Origin: Sporothrix humicola
Taxonomy: Eukaryota > Ascomycota > Sordariomycetes > Ophiostomatales > Ophiostomataceae
Assembly: GCA_021396245.1 (NCBI GenBank)
Contig: WNYE01000067.1
Coordinates: 62,001-126,000 of the forward strand
Direction: 5' to 3'
Length of the DNA: 64,000 nt
Below, piece after piece: positions 43,245 to 55,603 of the stretch; position 1 is the first letter of the stretch, and each line of letters starts with the position of its first letter. The notes under the pieces were generated by a model. The model was not told the origin of the DNA and ran no database searches. It worked only from the letters and a program-made list of their open reading frames with translations. The position numbers were made by a program, and so were the translations under genes.

Positions 43245-45448
43245 ATGTTGTACGTTGTCGTCCTGTTGCCCTTCCCCAAGCGCAATCTGCCTCCGTCTAA
43301 CCCTGCTTTCTCTTCAGCGTCCTACCGCCCCCGCCACGGTATCCAACTCAGATGCTGTACAATGGCGCCTACCTCAGCGGCCAGATGGTCCCCATGATCG
43401 AGACCAACAACATCTTGTCCCACCCGACTGGCCCCGACTGCCAGTTCCTCGTCGGTGAAGGTACGGCTTGATAAGGCGTTTAATCTTGTTCTGTTGTACA
43501 CCAGCCATGCATCGTGACATTCTAACCTATCTTTTCAGGTCTCTACGTTCTCGAGGAGGATCTCCTGCTCGCCACACCTCCACCACACCCTTCCGAAGCG
43601 CCCGTCGTCAACCCCAATCCTCTTGCGACGACACCTCTCCCCGCCACTGCCGGCACCAAGATCTCTATGATCGCTTTAGTCGATCCTCCCCAGCCTCCGG
43701 CACTGGCCTTGTTGCTGTCGGGTGCCAGCAGCGCTTCTCCCCCTACTGACGACACAGGATCGTCCTCAGTCCCCTTTGCAACAGTCGAAGAGCACCCGGA
43801 CGGCGAGTCGAGCGGGAGTGCGCCTACTGGCACAGCCACAGGGGATTCGGCGACCGGCCGGCTCAGTTTCAACACGAACAGCGCCATCTCGGGCGGCAGC
43901 GACACTGCACTGGCAGGCGGCGCTACCCCCGGAGCGACAACGGCCCCCGGCGCTGACACCATCGCCAACCCGTTGTTGGCCAACAACTTCAGCAATGCCG
44001 CACCCTCGGCCACCAGCACACTCGCCAGTCTGACAGGAATGGGCGGCAACAAGGCCAGCGGCGCCAAGCAGCGCAAACCGAAGAACAACGTCACCAAGAG
44101 CAACTCATCGTTCATCTCCCGCGTGATTGTCAACGACAACCTGACCAAGCGCCTCCAGGATCGCCCGGCTAACGGTATCTTTGTCTTTGCCAACATCAAC
44201 CGCGCTTTCCAGTGGGTCGACATGTCCTCGGAGACCAAGAAGGACTACTTCACCAAGATCCTGTTCACCAAGGCGCACTGCCTGTGCCACGATACCAACC
44301 CAGTTACCAAGAGCTCATCACACATTGACGTCATCATGGGCTTCTCGACCGGTGAGCTGATCTGGTGGGAGCCCTTCTCGCAGCGCTACATGCGCCTCAA
44401 CAAGAACGGCATCATTCGCGGCACACCCGTGTCCGACGTGCGCTGGGTCCCCGGGTCCGAGAACCTGTTCATCGCGGCCTTTATGGACGGCTCGCTGGTC
44501 GTGTTCGACAAGGAGAAGGAAGACGCCGCGTTTGTGTTTGACGAGGACGAGGCCAACCGCCAGCGGCTGTCCAACAGCACCGAGGCACGCACACACATCC
44601 AGGTCGAGCGCTCGATTCATACTAAGGGCCAGAAGAGCAACCCGTTCGCCTTCTGGAAGCTGTCCAACCAGCGCATCAACGCATTTGCTTTCTCGCCGCA
44701 GGCCAACCTCATTGCGGTTGTGTCAGAGGACGGCTCGCTCCGCATTATCGACATTTTGCGCGAAGAGCTGCTGGGCCTCTTCTACTCGTACTATGGCGGC
44801 CTTACGTGCGTTTGCTGGTCGCCTGACGGCAAGTACGTTGTGACAGGCGGCCAGGACGACCTCTTGTCCATTTGGCGCGTGGCCGACCAGACCCTCGTGG
44901 CCCGTTGCCAGGGCCACCACTCGTGGGTTACGTCCGTGGCGTTCGACCCGTGGCGCTGTGACGACCGTGTCTACCGTATCGGCAGTGTTGGCGAGGACAG
45001 CCGTTTGTGTCTGTGGGATTTCAGCGTCAGCATGCTGATTCGGCCCAAGGCAGCAACAGCTACGAGCAGCTCCAACATCCACACAGCAACCTCGACTGGT
45101 ACCGCGGTTGGTGGTAGCATCAAGGATGCCGAGGCTGCAGGTGCAGACGGCAGCGAGGAAGATACAGATGGCTTCGTGATGGTGGATGGGTCGAACGGCG
45201 GTGACGAGCGCGTGCATCCTGTCGAGCCCCGGGCACGGACAGCCATCCTGCCGCCTGTTTGTGTAAGTCACATCTCCCTATCCAATATGCTTCGTGATTC
45301 AATTACTGACAAGCAATAGTCCCAAGTGGTCGACAAGGACCCCCTATGCTGGCTCGACTTTACCGAAAGCGCCATTATGATCAGCAGCAAGACAGGCCAC
45401 ATTCGCACATGGAAGCGCCCGACCGACAACGCTGCACCGGCAGCTTAA
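43245..45448 (+). CDS. creC: CreC, WD-repeat partner of the CreB deubiquitinase
   Basis: CreC binds and stabilises the CreB ubiquitin protease in carbon catabolite repression (Aspergillus nidulans); the animal homologue is DMWD/WDR20. Exons are 43245-43249 (5 nt, ATGTT), 43318-43460, 43539-45262 and 45320-45448, giving 666 aa. Donors are GTACGT, GTACGG and GTAAGT; CTAAC branches precede the first two acceptors and CTGAC the third. Splicing restores MFVLPPPPRYPTQMLYNG, the family N-terminus. Then come VPMIETNNILSHPTG and LYVLEEDLLLATPPPHPSE, a Ser/Thr/Ala-rich linker, GIFVFANINRAFQWVDM, and WD blades of the DMWD type (HIDVIMGFSTGELIWWEP, VVSEDGSLRIIDILREE, VVTGGQDDLLSIWRV, GEDSRLCLWDF). The last exon completes the final blade (GHIRTWKRP). 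Confidence 0.94.
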
Positions 45449-48400
45449 TGTGGGTGCTCGAGCCCATCTTTCGACTTACGAAAAGTACATAATCGCAACT
45501 TGTCTATTACTGTTTGGTCATTTTGGATAATTGTGCCCCTGCACGAAGTGCGTCTCCGGACACTCATTTCACCGTTGGTCTTCTGTTTTATGCTTACCTT
45601 GTTTTGCTTCACGTCACGTTCTCCACGTCTTGGATACAACCTTCTTGCCACTCACTACCTGTACAAAATTATCTATTTTTTTTATTTTTTTTTGTCATCT
45701 ATTGGATTTATTTCGCTGTTCCATTTTTTGTTAATTTTATGTTATGCAATGGTATTATCCACTGCACGTTTAAGAAGAAGAATCACACTTCCTGTCATCT
45801 TTTTACTTCCAAGCCATATACGCGGAAAACAAAAGGCGCAAGTGCTGTCCAATGGTGCTGGGTGCCCGAACTGCCGATATGCCCACATTGTGCCGGATGT
45901 GATCGATGACGACTTATATGTGTCGATGCAACAGATTGCACATTGACTTGCTTGGCAGTTACAGCCTTGTCCAGGTACCGCCCGTCGATCGAATTTACAC
46001 AGCAAAAGCCGGACGGCAGGCCAACAAGGGACTTGCATGTGAGAGCAAGTTCCATAGGACAGCTCCCGCCAATCAGAATGCACGACTGGAGCTGCCCAGG
46101 AACTTGCACGCTGGCCGAGCTGCATGCAGCTCCGTCCCGCGGATGACCAGAGGAAAAATGCCCTGATACTAATTGCCCGGCCCTGTCAAGACCTACCCAT
46201 AGTGCTATGTGCTGTAAGGTACATAGTGCAGCCGAAGTTCTAGAACCCGTGCGCCGCGCGTCGGGAGAGCTGCGGGTGTTCGTGTATCAAGGGCATGCAG
46301 GCAGTCGCGAGGCAGTGGTGATCGACACGAGGGACTCGCAGCGAATCCAAGAACGAATCACAGCTTGTTGTTCATAGATCACATTGATAAAGGCGCATCT
46401 CGCAAGACAGAGTCCGAAATCCGAAACACAGAAAGGCCAGGGCGACGAAGGTAGTCGATGACGGCTTCGAAATCGCCCACACAATCTCACAAGGCTGTTT
46501 GGCGAGACAAAGGGCAGTCTAGTTCGATCACTAACAGTGTCCTAGACGAGAGCCTTGATGGTCTCTGGCCACGGTTGGAATTTGCTGGCCCTGGAACCAC
46601 CAGTTTCTATTTTTACAAGGCGGGTAGGCGGTCGAAGTGTTAGATAAAATCATCTTCATTGGACTAGCACGACTAATCTTTAGTTATCTCTTCAAGGTCT
46701 CGGGCGAGAAACCGAAACTAAACTGCCAGCAACGGAGCTATCAGCGCGTTTCAACGGTATCAAGATAGTGGCATTCGCAGTGTCTCCATGGCATTTTCCG
46801 AGTGTCCACAAATTATACGAAAGTACAGCATATGTCTGTTGCATGATTTGAACAGAGCTGGATATCACACAACAGACGGTGAGGAAAAAACCGCATCTCG
46901 CTCAAAAAGACGCAGAAATTCAGAAACGAAGGGAGTCATGCCCTCTCGCATCTCCAGTTATCAGAGAGGCAAGAGGCGAAAATGAGACATGAAAAGCACT
47001 CACAAGAAATCACGCCTTCTCTCGTCCACAAAATATTTCAAGGGAGAAGAAAATAAAACAAATCAGAAAAAGAATGGGCCTTGGGGGCCAGGCCAGCCTC
47101 TCTCTTCGCTCTTTCCCAACGAAACATCCACAGCCTTGCAAATACAATGGAGCCTAGGAGACCTATCAGCTCCGGTATCGTCCAGCACCAGTCGTTGCGA
47201 GCACGCCTTCACAGGGAAAGAGCGCACGAGTGAAAAATCGCAGTTCGTTCCTTCTTTATCTAAAACGCACCCCACCTCCCCCCTTCCCTTTACGGTATTA
47301 CTCGAGCATGATGTTTCCACAATGTGGATACCAGTTGTCTCTTCTGGACCCGAGTCCACTTCTTCCCGCAGTGCTGTGGGCCTTCCCTCTTTAATTTTTT
47401 GAGTTTTCGTGTCAATCAACGCACGAAAGAGGGCTCCCCTGGGTCCTCTTTAGAGATAAAACAGATGGGAGAGTGGACGAGTGGACGGGCGTGGGCGACA
47501 AAAATGCAATCCTATGCAGTATGGGACTGGCTTGCAGAGTCGGCGAAGTTTCGATATCTCATTACCAGCCAGGGCTGGAGGAATGAGGACAAAGAAACAA
47601 AAAAAAAAAAAATATTAAAGAGATAACGCCATTTATATGTACAAAGGACCAAAACGTGGACATCGTGGGTTCATGAGCTCATACGACTGGGCAGGCAAAC
47701 AAAAGATACCACACACTGGCAGGGAACGGTATTTCTCCGAAGTGTGGACGCCACACGCGCACATGACAATTGCGGCTTGTTTTTGATCTTTTCAGTTTTC
47801 ACAATCAACAGTGCGACGAAGGTGGCCAAATATCGGGTCCAGCAAAGCATACGGTATCCATATTGGCAAGTGCACACCCCTGTTGTGCCATTAACCGATA
47901 TCCCGAGATCTTGCGAGTTCGCAGGATGCACTCAGCCCTGCAATACTATGCAAAGCAATAATACCCAATTTAAAGCCCTGTTTAATTTAAGGCGATCTGG
48001 CCAGGCCTCCTATCCATTAATATTGTGTTTGTTGTTTTGAGCACAGGAATCGGTCAGCCCATGATGTTTGAGTCAATGCCGGCATAACATCGGGGTGGCC
48101 ATTGTCTGGTCCTTTCGAATCTCTCCTGTTCTTCTGCTGCTCTTTTTTTCGTTCTTCTTCTTTGGTGCTCGTCTTCGCTCTACCCTCTGGTTTCGTCATC
48201 TTACCGGTACTTGTGCGCCTTCTTTGCTCTCTTGTTTTCTTCCTGGGCTTCTTTCGCCACCGCCGGCGCAAATCATGAATTTTCTTCACCTGCCACGTTT
48301 TCCGTGGTACTTTCCGTTAATCTATACTCAGCTGTTCAGCTACGTTGTGCGAGCTAGCCAAGTACACATCCATGCCTATTCTGATGTACATTCTCTGATG

Positions 48401-49366
48401 TACTTTACATTCGCATTATTCATTGGCCTACCGAGACTTCACCGTAGAACTTACCGTGGGTCCGGCGATCCAAACAAAACCTAAGTGCTGGCCAGGCTAT
48501 TCACACACCGGCGGGAGCTAATTTGGGCCGAGGAAGTTGTCGCTTCAACCCTTCTGGAAGCACGGATTCTTCCATTATTGTCGTCTTTTTCAGTCAATTT
48601 GCCTGTGACAGTCTCAAATAGCTACTGGCCGATCGTTGAAGGCTATCTTCACGGTGGTTGTTTACCACTCGTTTCCGAGGTTCAAGGAAGCTCTTTAAAT
48701 CTAATAAAATCTTCTGCCTCCTCTGACTCCTTTTATCTCTGCTTTTCTGCTAATATACCTTATTTACGATGGTCTCGGCCGAGATGCAGGCCCCTTCCTA
48801 TTCTCAATTCTCACCTTGCCGCCAATTGCCTTATTCTAATTTTCTTCCACCCTTTAATTGATCTTCACCTCATCACCTTCACCTGTCGTCCACACGCAAG
48901 ATGCCACACACCCTGACGGGCCCATCCCCGATTGGTGCTTTACTTAGAGAGCACGGCAAAGGGGCAACACGGCTGGGTCAATCAAAGTCCCCTTTCCCAA
49001 CGGTTAATCAATCATGTTTGTTCCGTGATTCAGCTGGGTTGACTGGCTCGACTGCCGAAATTGAGAAATTCTTCAGTCAATTTACATTTTTTTGCCCCTT
49101 TTTTTTTTAATCTCGCTGCAGATGCCACAGAGTCGAGGGCCACGCTCAGCGTTTTTCTGCCTCATCTTCTCATACCTTCGTTGTTTCTCTCGCTGCGATT
49201 CATCTTTAATTAGTTGCTCACCGTATCTTTTCTACCCACAAGTTGAAAATAAAAGAATGGGCCGGCGATAGCAAAATGGGTGAGCAAGGGGCAGAAAAAA
49301 GCAAAAAATTGGGCCAAACATTCTTCCTATCGCGTCATCGCTTTCGAGCACGCTTTCAGAAAGGTC

Positions 49367-49383
49367 AAAAAAAAAAAAAAAAA
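49367..49383 (+). repeat. Poly(A) tract, 17 nt
   Basis: Homopolymer run inside the gene desert. Confidence 0.9.
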
Positions 49384-52300
49384 CCTCCAGCCGTGCTATA
49401 GGCTATCTGTGGCAGTTTTGGCTGTCCAAGTTTCTATGGCCACAATCGGAAAGAAAGGCGGGCATGAAGCTCTTAATTTTTAGAATGAAATCTGTAAAAA
49501 AGGCGCCAGATCGAATTAAACTGCAGAGTTAAAGAGCAAAAGACGGTGGCGAGGTTTTGTGCGGGTTTTGCAGCGGTTTTGAGCAAGGCTCCCGCTTTTT
49601 TAATGAGTTTTTGTTGCTCCGGTATTTTCCTTGAGCCATCCGAGCCAGCCTTCTCTCGAGTGTAAGTCAGCCTAGGCCGTATTGGTCCGGCTATGTTAAA
49701 TTCGCTGTAATAGCTTCTGGAACTCTTGTAGATCTATTCAGGGTATTTGCGATGCCTCAAATTAAGGTTCATATTGCCGATATGAAGGCAAAGAAAGACA
49801 AGAAAGGCTTGGTCGGGCGCAACTGCTTCGACTTGGCAAATACACTTTGTACTCGCCAATATGCCTGCCTCGTCTGACGCAGCCCGCTGACGACAGCTCT
49901 GCTCAACACGAGCTTCATAAGGAAGGCGCGGATGCCATTGCTCGCCTGCTTTGCCTTACACTCAGCAATGGAACGAGCATAGGCCGACTTACATGTGAGC
50001 CGGGCATAAATTCGCAAAGGAAACGAGGCTCACGCACTTGTATCAGCCAGTTGTGTTCGCGGCCTTTGCTTTCATCTTGATGAGAATAATCAACATGGGT
50101 GGAGTGAAGAGAAACACGGAATACGTGCTCAGGCCATCCTCCGTTCGTTCCTTCCTTTCGTTCATCCTTTTATTCCGCTCGTAAGATAAGTTCTCAGGAA
50201 GGTCGTAATGGATAGGAGTACATCAAGATGGGTGCCGCCTTCCCCGACACATGCTTACAAAAGCCTGTCACCGTGTCCCACCGTTTTAGGAAGGAGGGGC
50301 AGATGAGGCAGGACGCCAAAGCAACTGACAGGGCAGCGTAATGTTGACATTGAACCTTGTCTCTCCTTCCGTCGGAGAACCACCATTTCCAGACCGCCTT
50401 CTCGAGCCAGTTTTGAAGAACATACCGAAAGGACGAAAAGAAAAGGAGATAAAAAGAAAACAAACCCTTCCTAAAAGGGACCCCCTGATCATTAAAAACC
50501 TCACAGGGAGTTCCCATTACGACACGGAAACAAAACAAAAGGGGAAGCGAGCACCATTATGAGATTCAAAAGGGTGTTGTGAGCCCTGCAACGGATACTG
50601 AATAGACGTCGTCTTGCACATCGCTGCACGTCTGTCTGCACGACCCAAAAACCAAGGAATGGCACACAATACACGAAAAACAAGACACGGGATGCAGAAA
50701 AATAGAAGTACGAAGAACAGCAAGTGAGACATGGGGACGAGGATATGGGATGGTAAGAATTGAGGGGAAAGCGGCACGGTAGGTCCTTCCCTTCTTGTCC
50801 CTGTGCCTGTGTACATGTTGATATCTGCTACACAAGGCTGAACAAAGTATCTTACTCGCCTGCTTCGCAAAACTCCCCGATGACCCTGTTCCAGGCCGTC
50901 CCCCGCAAAGTCGTACCCGTCTAAACTGTGTACTCGTATTTTGTAAACGGGAACTCTGTGCGACGAAGCATTCCGCTTTCGTATATATATTGTATCTCAA
51001 CCGCGAACTCGGACTCGAACTCAAAATTGCAGTTCTTCTCACATCAATACACCGTCAAAACGGAGCAAGTGAGATGGCAGCCGCAGTATTGCTGACTGCG
51101 CATGCCAACACGGCCATCACCAATGTTTTCTGTACTCCGTATTGATTATCGCCTTGAGCAGCTTCCTAGCATAGTCTGATTTGACCAGATATTAGGGGCC
51201 AAGAGCCTCAGCCTGAAGACTGCATCTTTCCTCCCTCGTACTTTCTAAATCTGGCGCATCGTCGGTGCCCGTTTTGTTGGAGGCTTGTCCCGTCCCCCCA
51301 CTTGCAACTTCCTCTTTCAGCCTGGACGACAAGATGCAAGGAGAGAGACAAGAAGGAAGGAGCGAGCAGCGCCCAGCATTTGCTTCCTTCCTGGTGATCC
51401 CTTCCATCCTCTCCGCCCCTTGCCGCCACAGACGCTTTACTGCGTACGCACTGAACCACTGCTATGTATATCTAAGTAAAGTATTGCAAAGAACAAGAAA
51501 ATCGGAGTTTCCCATTACGTTGGATGATGCAAAATCGGCCGGGATGCACGCTCGAGGGGCTTGCAGTCTTGGTCTCTGAGCTAGCTGCCGTTGCATACAT
51601 AGATGCTGCACACCTTCAACATTCAACATTTTAAAACCGCGCTCTTGGACAGTGTTGGGCTCTCTTGGGATCTTCTCAAGCTGAAGAGAGACACCCTCCT
51701 TGTCACAGAATGGCTTTGCGCTAACGCATTCATTGGCCGTCGAGCCGGAGCAAAGCGAAGGCAAGCATGGGGGTCTTGTTGAGAAGGATCTTTAAAAAAT
51801 ACTCAGATAAATACTCTGTTGAAAATCGAAAAGTAGAAGTCTAGCCGTGTCGCCACATGAATGTAAGACAGCATCCAAACAGTCCATGTCAGTCGTCGCT
51901 GTTTGACCGGCGGCTCGATAGCGGCTCGATATCTAACAGTCAGAAGCTTTTTCCTGTCTCCCTCTCGCTGTTTTCTCGGTCTGCTCTGGTTCCTCGGTAT
52001 CATGAATAATCAAGGCAAAGAGACACCTGTACTCGTACGCATTAAACTGGCGCAGAGGTACTTCCATCTTACAAGGCAAGTGGCGGTGTTTGGACCCCGG
52101 CGGCGTTAAGAGCCCGTGACGAGGTTTGGAGCGGCAGGTGCTATCGTGTGCTGTGTGTCTTACATCTCCTGCTCTTTGTCCTCTTTCAGGGCCCTAAATC
52201 CACTAAAGGCTGAACCACGGAACCAGTGTGCCCTCCTTCCCTAGATTCTCCTATTCTTGTGCCGGTTTCCAGGCTTTCGGACATTCTGTCACTTTTTGTC

Positions 52301-55300
52301 GTTGTCCCTGTGAGCACTGAACTGCATGCAACATACCACTCTACCATGCCATCGTACCCTTTTCCTCAGTCCACCCAGAATCTCATGCTATGCGGACGGC
52401 GAATGCCGCTCTTGCAGCTTGCAAGGTGGCAGGCCAGATCACGGCCAGGCGTCCAGGCTCTCCTCGGCCTTGCCCCGAAGATTTGTTTACTTGTGCAGAG
52501 CATTACGAGGCCTGCCCTCGGCAACAGGTGAAGGGAGTCGAGGTTGAAACAGGCAGGAACAAGCAGCCACTTCTGTCCAGAGAAAGAGCGCTTTGTTGTT
52601 CATGAAAGGGAAGGAGGAATGAAGGGGTGTCCCCCACGCCTGCATCCTGCTCCTTTTCTCCTAGTTTCGCTTCAAAGCAACTCCTGTCCAGCATCTTGTA
52701 CACAGTAAGATATCTTAGTACAACAATAAAGAATTGCAAGCCTCCAGTGCAGGACCGTTCACGGAGTCCAAGCGACCGCAACCGCACCGCAATCGCAATC
52801 CCCTATCGCCTGTTTGAGCCCTGATATTCAGACCGGCGCCGCCATCCCCACCAATAGGGAGGCCGTCCGCAGCCCTACTCGTAACTCCTGTCCAACATGG
52901 AATAACAAATTCTGTAGCGCCCGTAACGCCTGTGACGCCTGTAACGCCCTGACGTATGGTGGACATGAAATGCTGTGGCATACTCTCAGCGTCCAAGGCG
53001 CCTCCTAGCGCAGTGGGTGGGGTCCTTCTGCCGATATGCTTTTTTCTGTTGCAAGGTTGCGACCAAAGAACAAGGAAGGAAGGAAAAGAATGCGAGGAAA
53101 GAAGACCGGACGTTGTGTACACCCCCCTCTCCCTGTACCCGGCGGCCGCGCTCTAGGCCTAATAGAGGGGTGGTGTGAGCCACCGAGACAGGGCTAGGGA
53201 ATCAAACAGCGAGATTTTTTTTCATGACATAGCTGCCGCCCCTCCAAGCAGCAAAACAAGCAGGAGCATTATCTGTCTGAGGGTTCGAAGGACAGCACCA
53301 GCACTGGCCAAACCCCCACCCAGGCCGCTCTCGCAGCCCCTGCGACTACAACGATGACAGCACGTTCGTCACGTCTTGTTGCGCCTCTGCGAACACGACA
53401 GTTGTTGACGTCTTGGCGGATCTCGTCTGACAGCTGTGCTTTTCGTGATTCCTTTCGTGATTCGTGTCCTCCGCGGTCTCGCTCGTCGTTCGCAGTGCAC
53501 AGCTCAGCACTAGCAGAAAGGGAACGACAGGATGTGGGAATCTGCACATATTCAGCCCTGGCTGTGTTGTCAGGTTGCGTTCGTCAATGATATCTCTGAG
53601 GATATCTCACAACTCACAACTTTGTGTTTGGGCAGGCCTGGGCCTCTCATGTTGTCTGGCGGTACCTCTTGCCTCAAATAATGCTGCAATTGACAAGGAA
53701 AGAACCTGTCTAGATTTGTGGATGCTTTCCAGGGAATAACGAGGACAACGGCAAGTGCGTGTATCTGACGAGATAAACCCAAATCGACCACGAAAATATG
53801 AAAGAATGAAAAACGCTTAGGCCTAAAGAAAAGCCGAAAATGCGGCTGCCAAACAATGGCTGGGCGCCTTCCCGCCGATTTTCTTTCGCACGCCCCTCCC
53901 TCCCTCCTTCCTTGTCTTCTTGCCTTCCCTGCCTCGGGCTAGACTGCACCGGGCATGGTAAGAGATACTTATCTATCGTATCGTACGTCGTACAGGCGCG
54001 AAAAATAGGTACAGAAAGGCAAAATGCTAAAACGATAAAATAAAAAAAGTAAAAGGAAATAAGACTGAAAGACGCCAGCACGACGCCAGGAAGACGAATT
54101 GCCTGGCGTTCGTGCTCGTCACCGATCCATTGCGAAAAATAAAAAATAGCAAAAATGAGGAATTCTGGAACAAAGAGGGTCGATTGACCGGGAACACCAT
54201 ATCGTGCAACGGGCATTTTGGCCGGTCGAGGCGTGCATTCGCTCCTGTCCCTGGCTCGGAGGCTCCTACGATTTTACTTAGACCTCTTCGTTCCCAGATA
54301 CTCGGATTTCGGTGTTTCTCGTTTCTCTCCTCTGCCTCTTTGCTCTGTTCCCTCTTTTGCTTCTCCTTCCCTTTTCCAAACTGTAGTCAGTCAGTCTCCT
54401 TCCATATTTGCTTCGTGCACTTGGCTGCTCTTGCTTCTTCTTTTCCTTTTACATAATTTTTCTCTGCTGCTCCTCCCTTTCGCTTCCGTCTTCCTTACTT
54501 CACCTTACCCTCGCTCTTTCCTCCTGCCTACTACGACATTGCGCGTCTGTCCTCGTCTCTTTCCCAACTCGGGCTCACATCACGCAACCCTCTCAGTCGC
54601 CATTGCTATTTTTGCCCGCCTCGCAGGAACAGCCAGCAACACTCGAACCAGAAACAACACTCGGCACGTCTGGGCATACAATCACGTTGCCCGTCACTGC
54701 CTCGCTCCTGCCTCTCTTGCTACAACCTCAATCTAATATCGTCAGTGTCCCGATCTGGCATGTGCCTTGGCGAGCTCCCGTGCTGCGACCACCCCTCCAA
54801 CAAAGCGACTCTGTGAAAGAACTCTGTGACGTTCTTTCCTTCTCGAAGTATTATTAGCACCTCTCCTCCCTTGCAGGCTGTTTCCAAAACATCCTCCACC
54901 TCCCTCTGGCCCCCTTTCACGCCTTGACGCAATCTATCTTTTTTTTTGTGTACATCAACAAAGCCAGCTGTCGGTACCTTGAAACTCGCCTCCTTTGGAT
55001 CCAACACCGCCATTCTAGCTTTTCACCCTTTCGCCTCTGGCCAGCCAGCTACCTAACAGTACTCTGCAAACCCGCCAAAACCGCCCACTAGTCACTCCTG
55101 CGCCGCTTGTGACAGGCGACTTCATTTGCTCTATTTACGCCCGTTCGTCCTCTAAGGAGTCATTGCTCGCCCGACAAAGCCCCATAGCAACAAGTAACGA
55201 TACATCGATTTTACCGTGCGCGCCCGCCGTGAACGGATGTACCAAAATACATTACAAAGGCACAGCAGCCGCACGTCACTTATAGCGGCCAAGGGTCTTT

Positions 55301-55370
55301 GCAGTGTACCTCACTAGAAGCCGTTTTCGATCGCCTTCTCCGAAGCCCGGCCAGACAGATCCCTGCACTT

Positions 55371-55378
55371 TATATATA
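55371..55378 (+). promoter_or_regulatory. TATA box of the arrestin gene
   Basis: TATATATA lies 233 bp upstream of the ATG at 55604, followed by a T/C-rich leader. Confidence 0.55.
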
Positions 55379-55603
55379 CGGCAAGCTCCTTCTTTCGTCA
55401 CTTTCGACTGCCGTTCGTCTATCTTTACGACGTCTTGTTATTTTCAGCTTCAGACTCCTGGTTTATTTTTTCGGTCTCTCTGATCTATTTTTGTTGATCG
55501 CTTGACCAGCTTTGCTCCTTCACCTTTTCCTCGATTTCTTCTCGTTTGGGCAGAATCTCCACTGCCTAGACATTTCCCAGAGAAGACCATATCCGCCGGA
55601 GCA

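Larger units (their letters stand above)
45449..55603. other. 10-kb gene desert
   Basis: No gene supported on either strand. It contains many ORFs below 175 codons, none with family motifs or the GC3-rich codon bias of the real genes. Also seen: T-rich tracts (45670-45740, 49080-49110), a 17-nt poly(A) at 49367-49383, and CT-rich leader-like segments (48100-48260, 54250-54560). No tRNA, rRNA or transposon terminal repeats are recognised. The last 700 bp are the arrestin promoter and leader. Confidence 0.5.

Noticed and set aside
53278..53300. GGGTTCGAA resembling a tRNA B box
   Set aside because: No A box, anticodon arm or acceptor stem can be folded around it.
53710..54216. 168-codon minus-strand frame with hydrophobic stretches
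   Set aside because: It lies opposite CT-rich DNA, which reads as Phe/Leu/Ser on either strand. No homologous motif, no start context and no neighbouring exons.
54218..54857. Two overlapping plus-strand frames rich in Leu, Ser and Phe
   Set aside because: They are translations of a polypyrimidine leader-like segment in two frames at once, which argues against coding.
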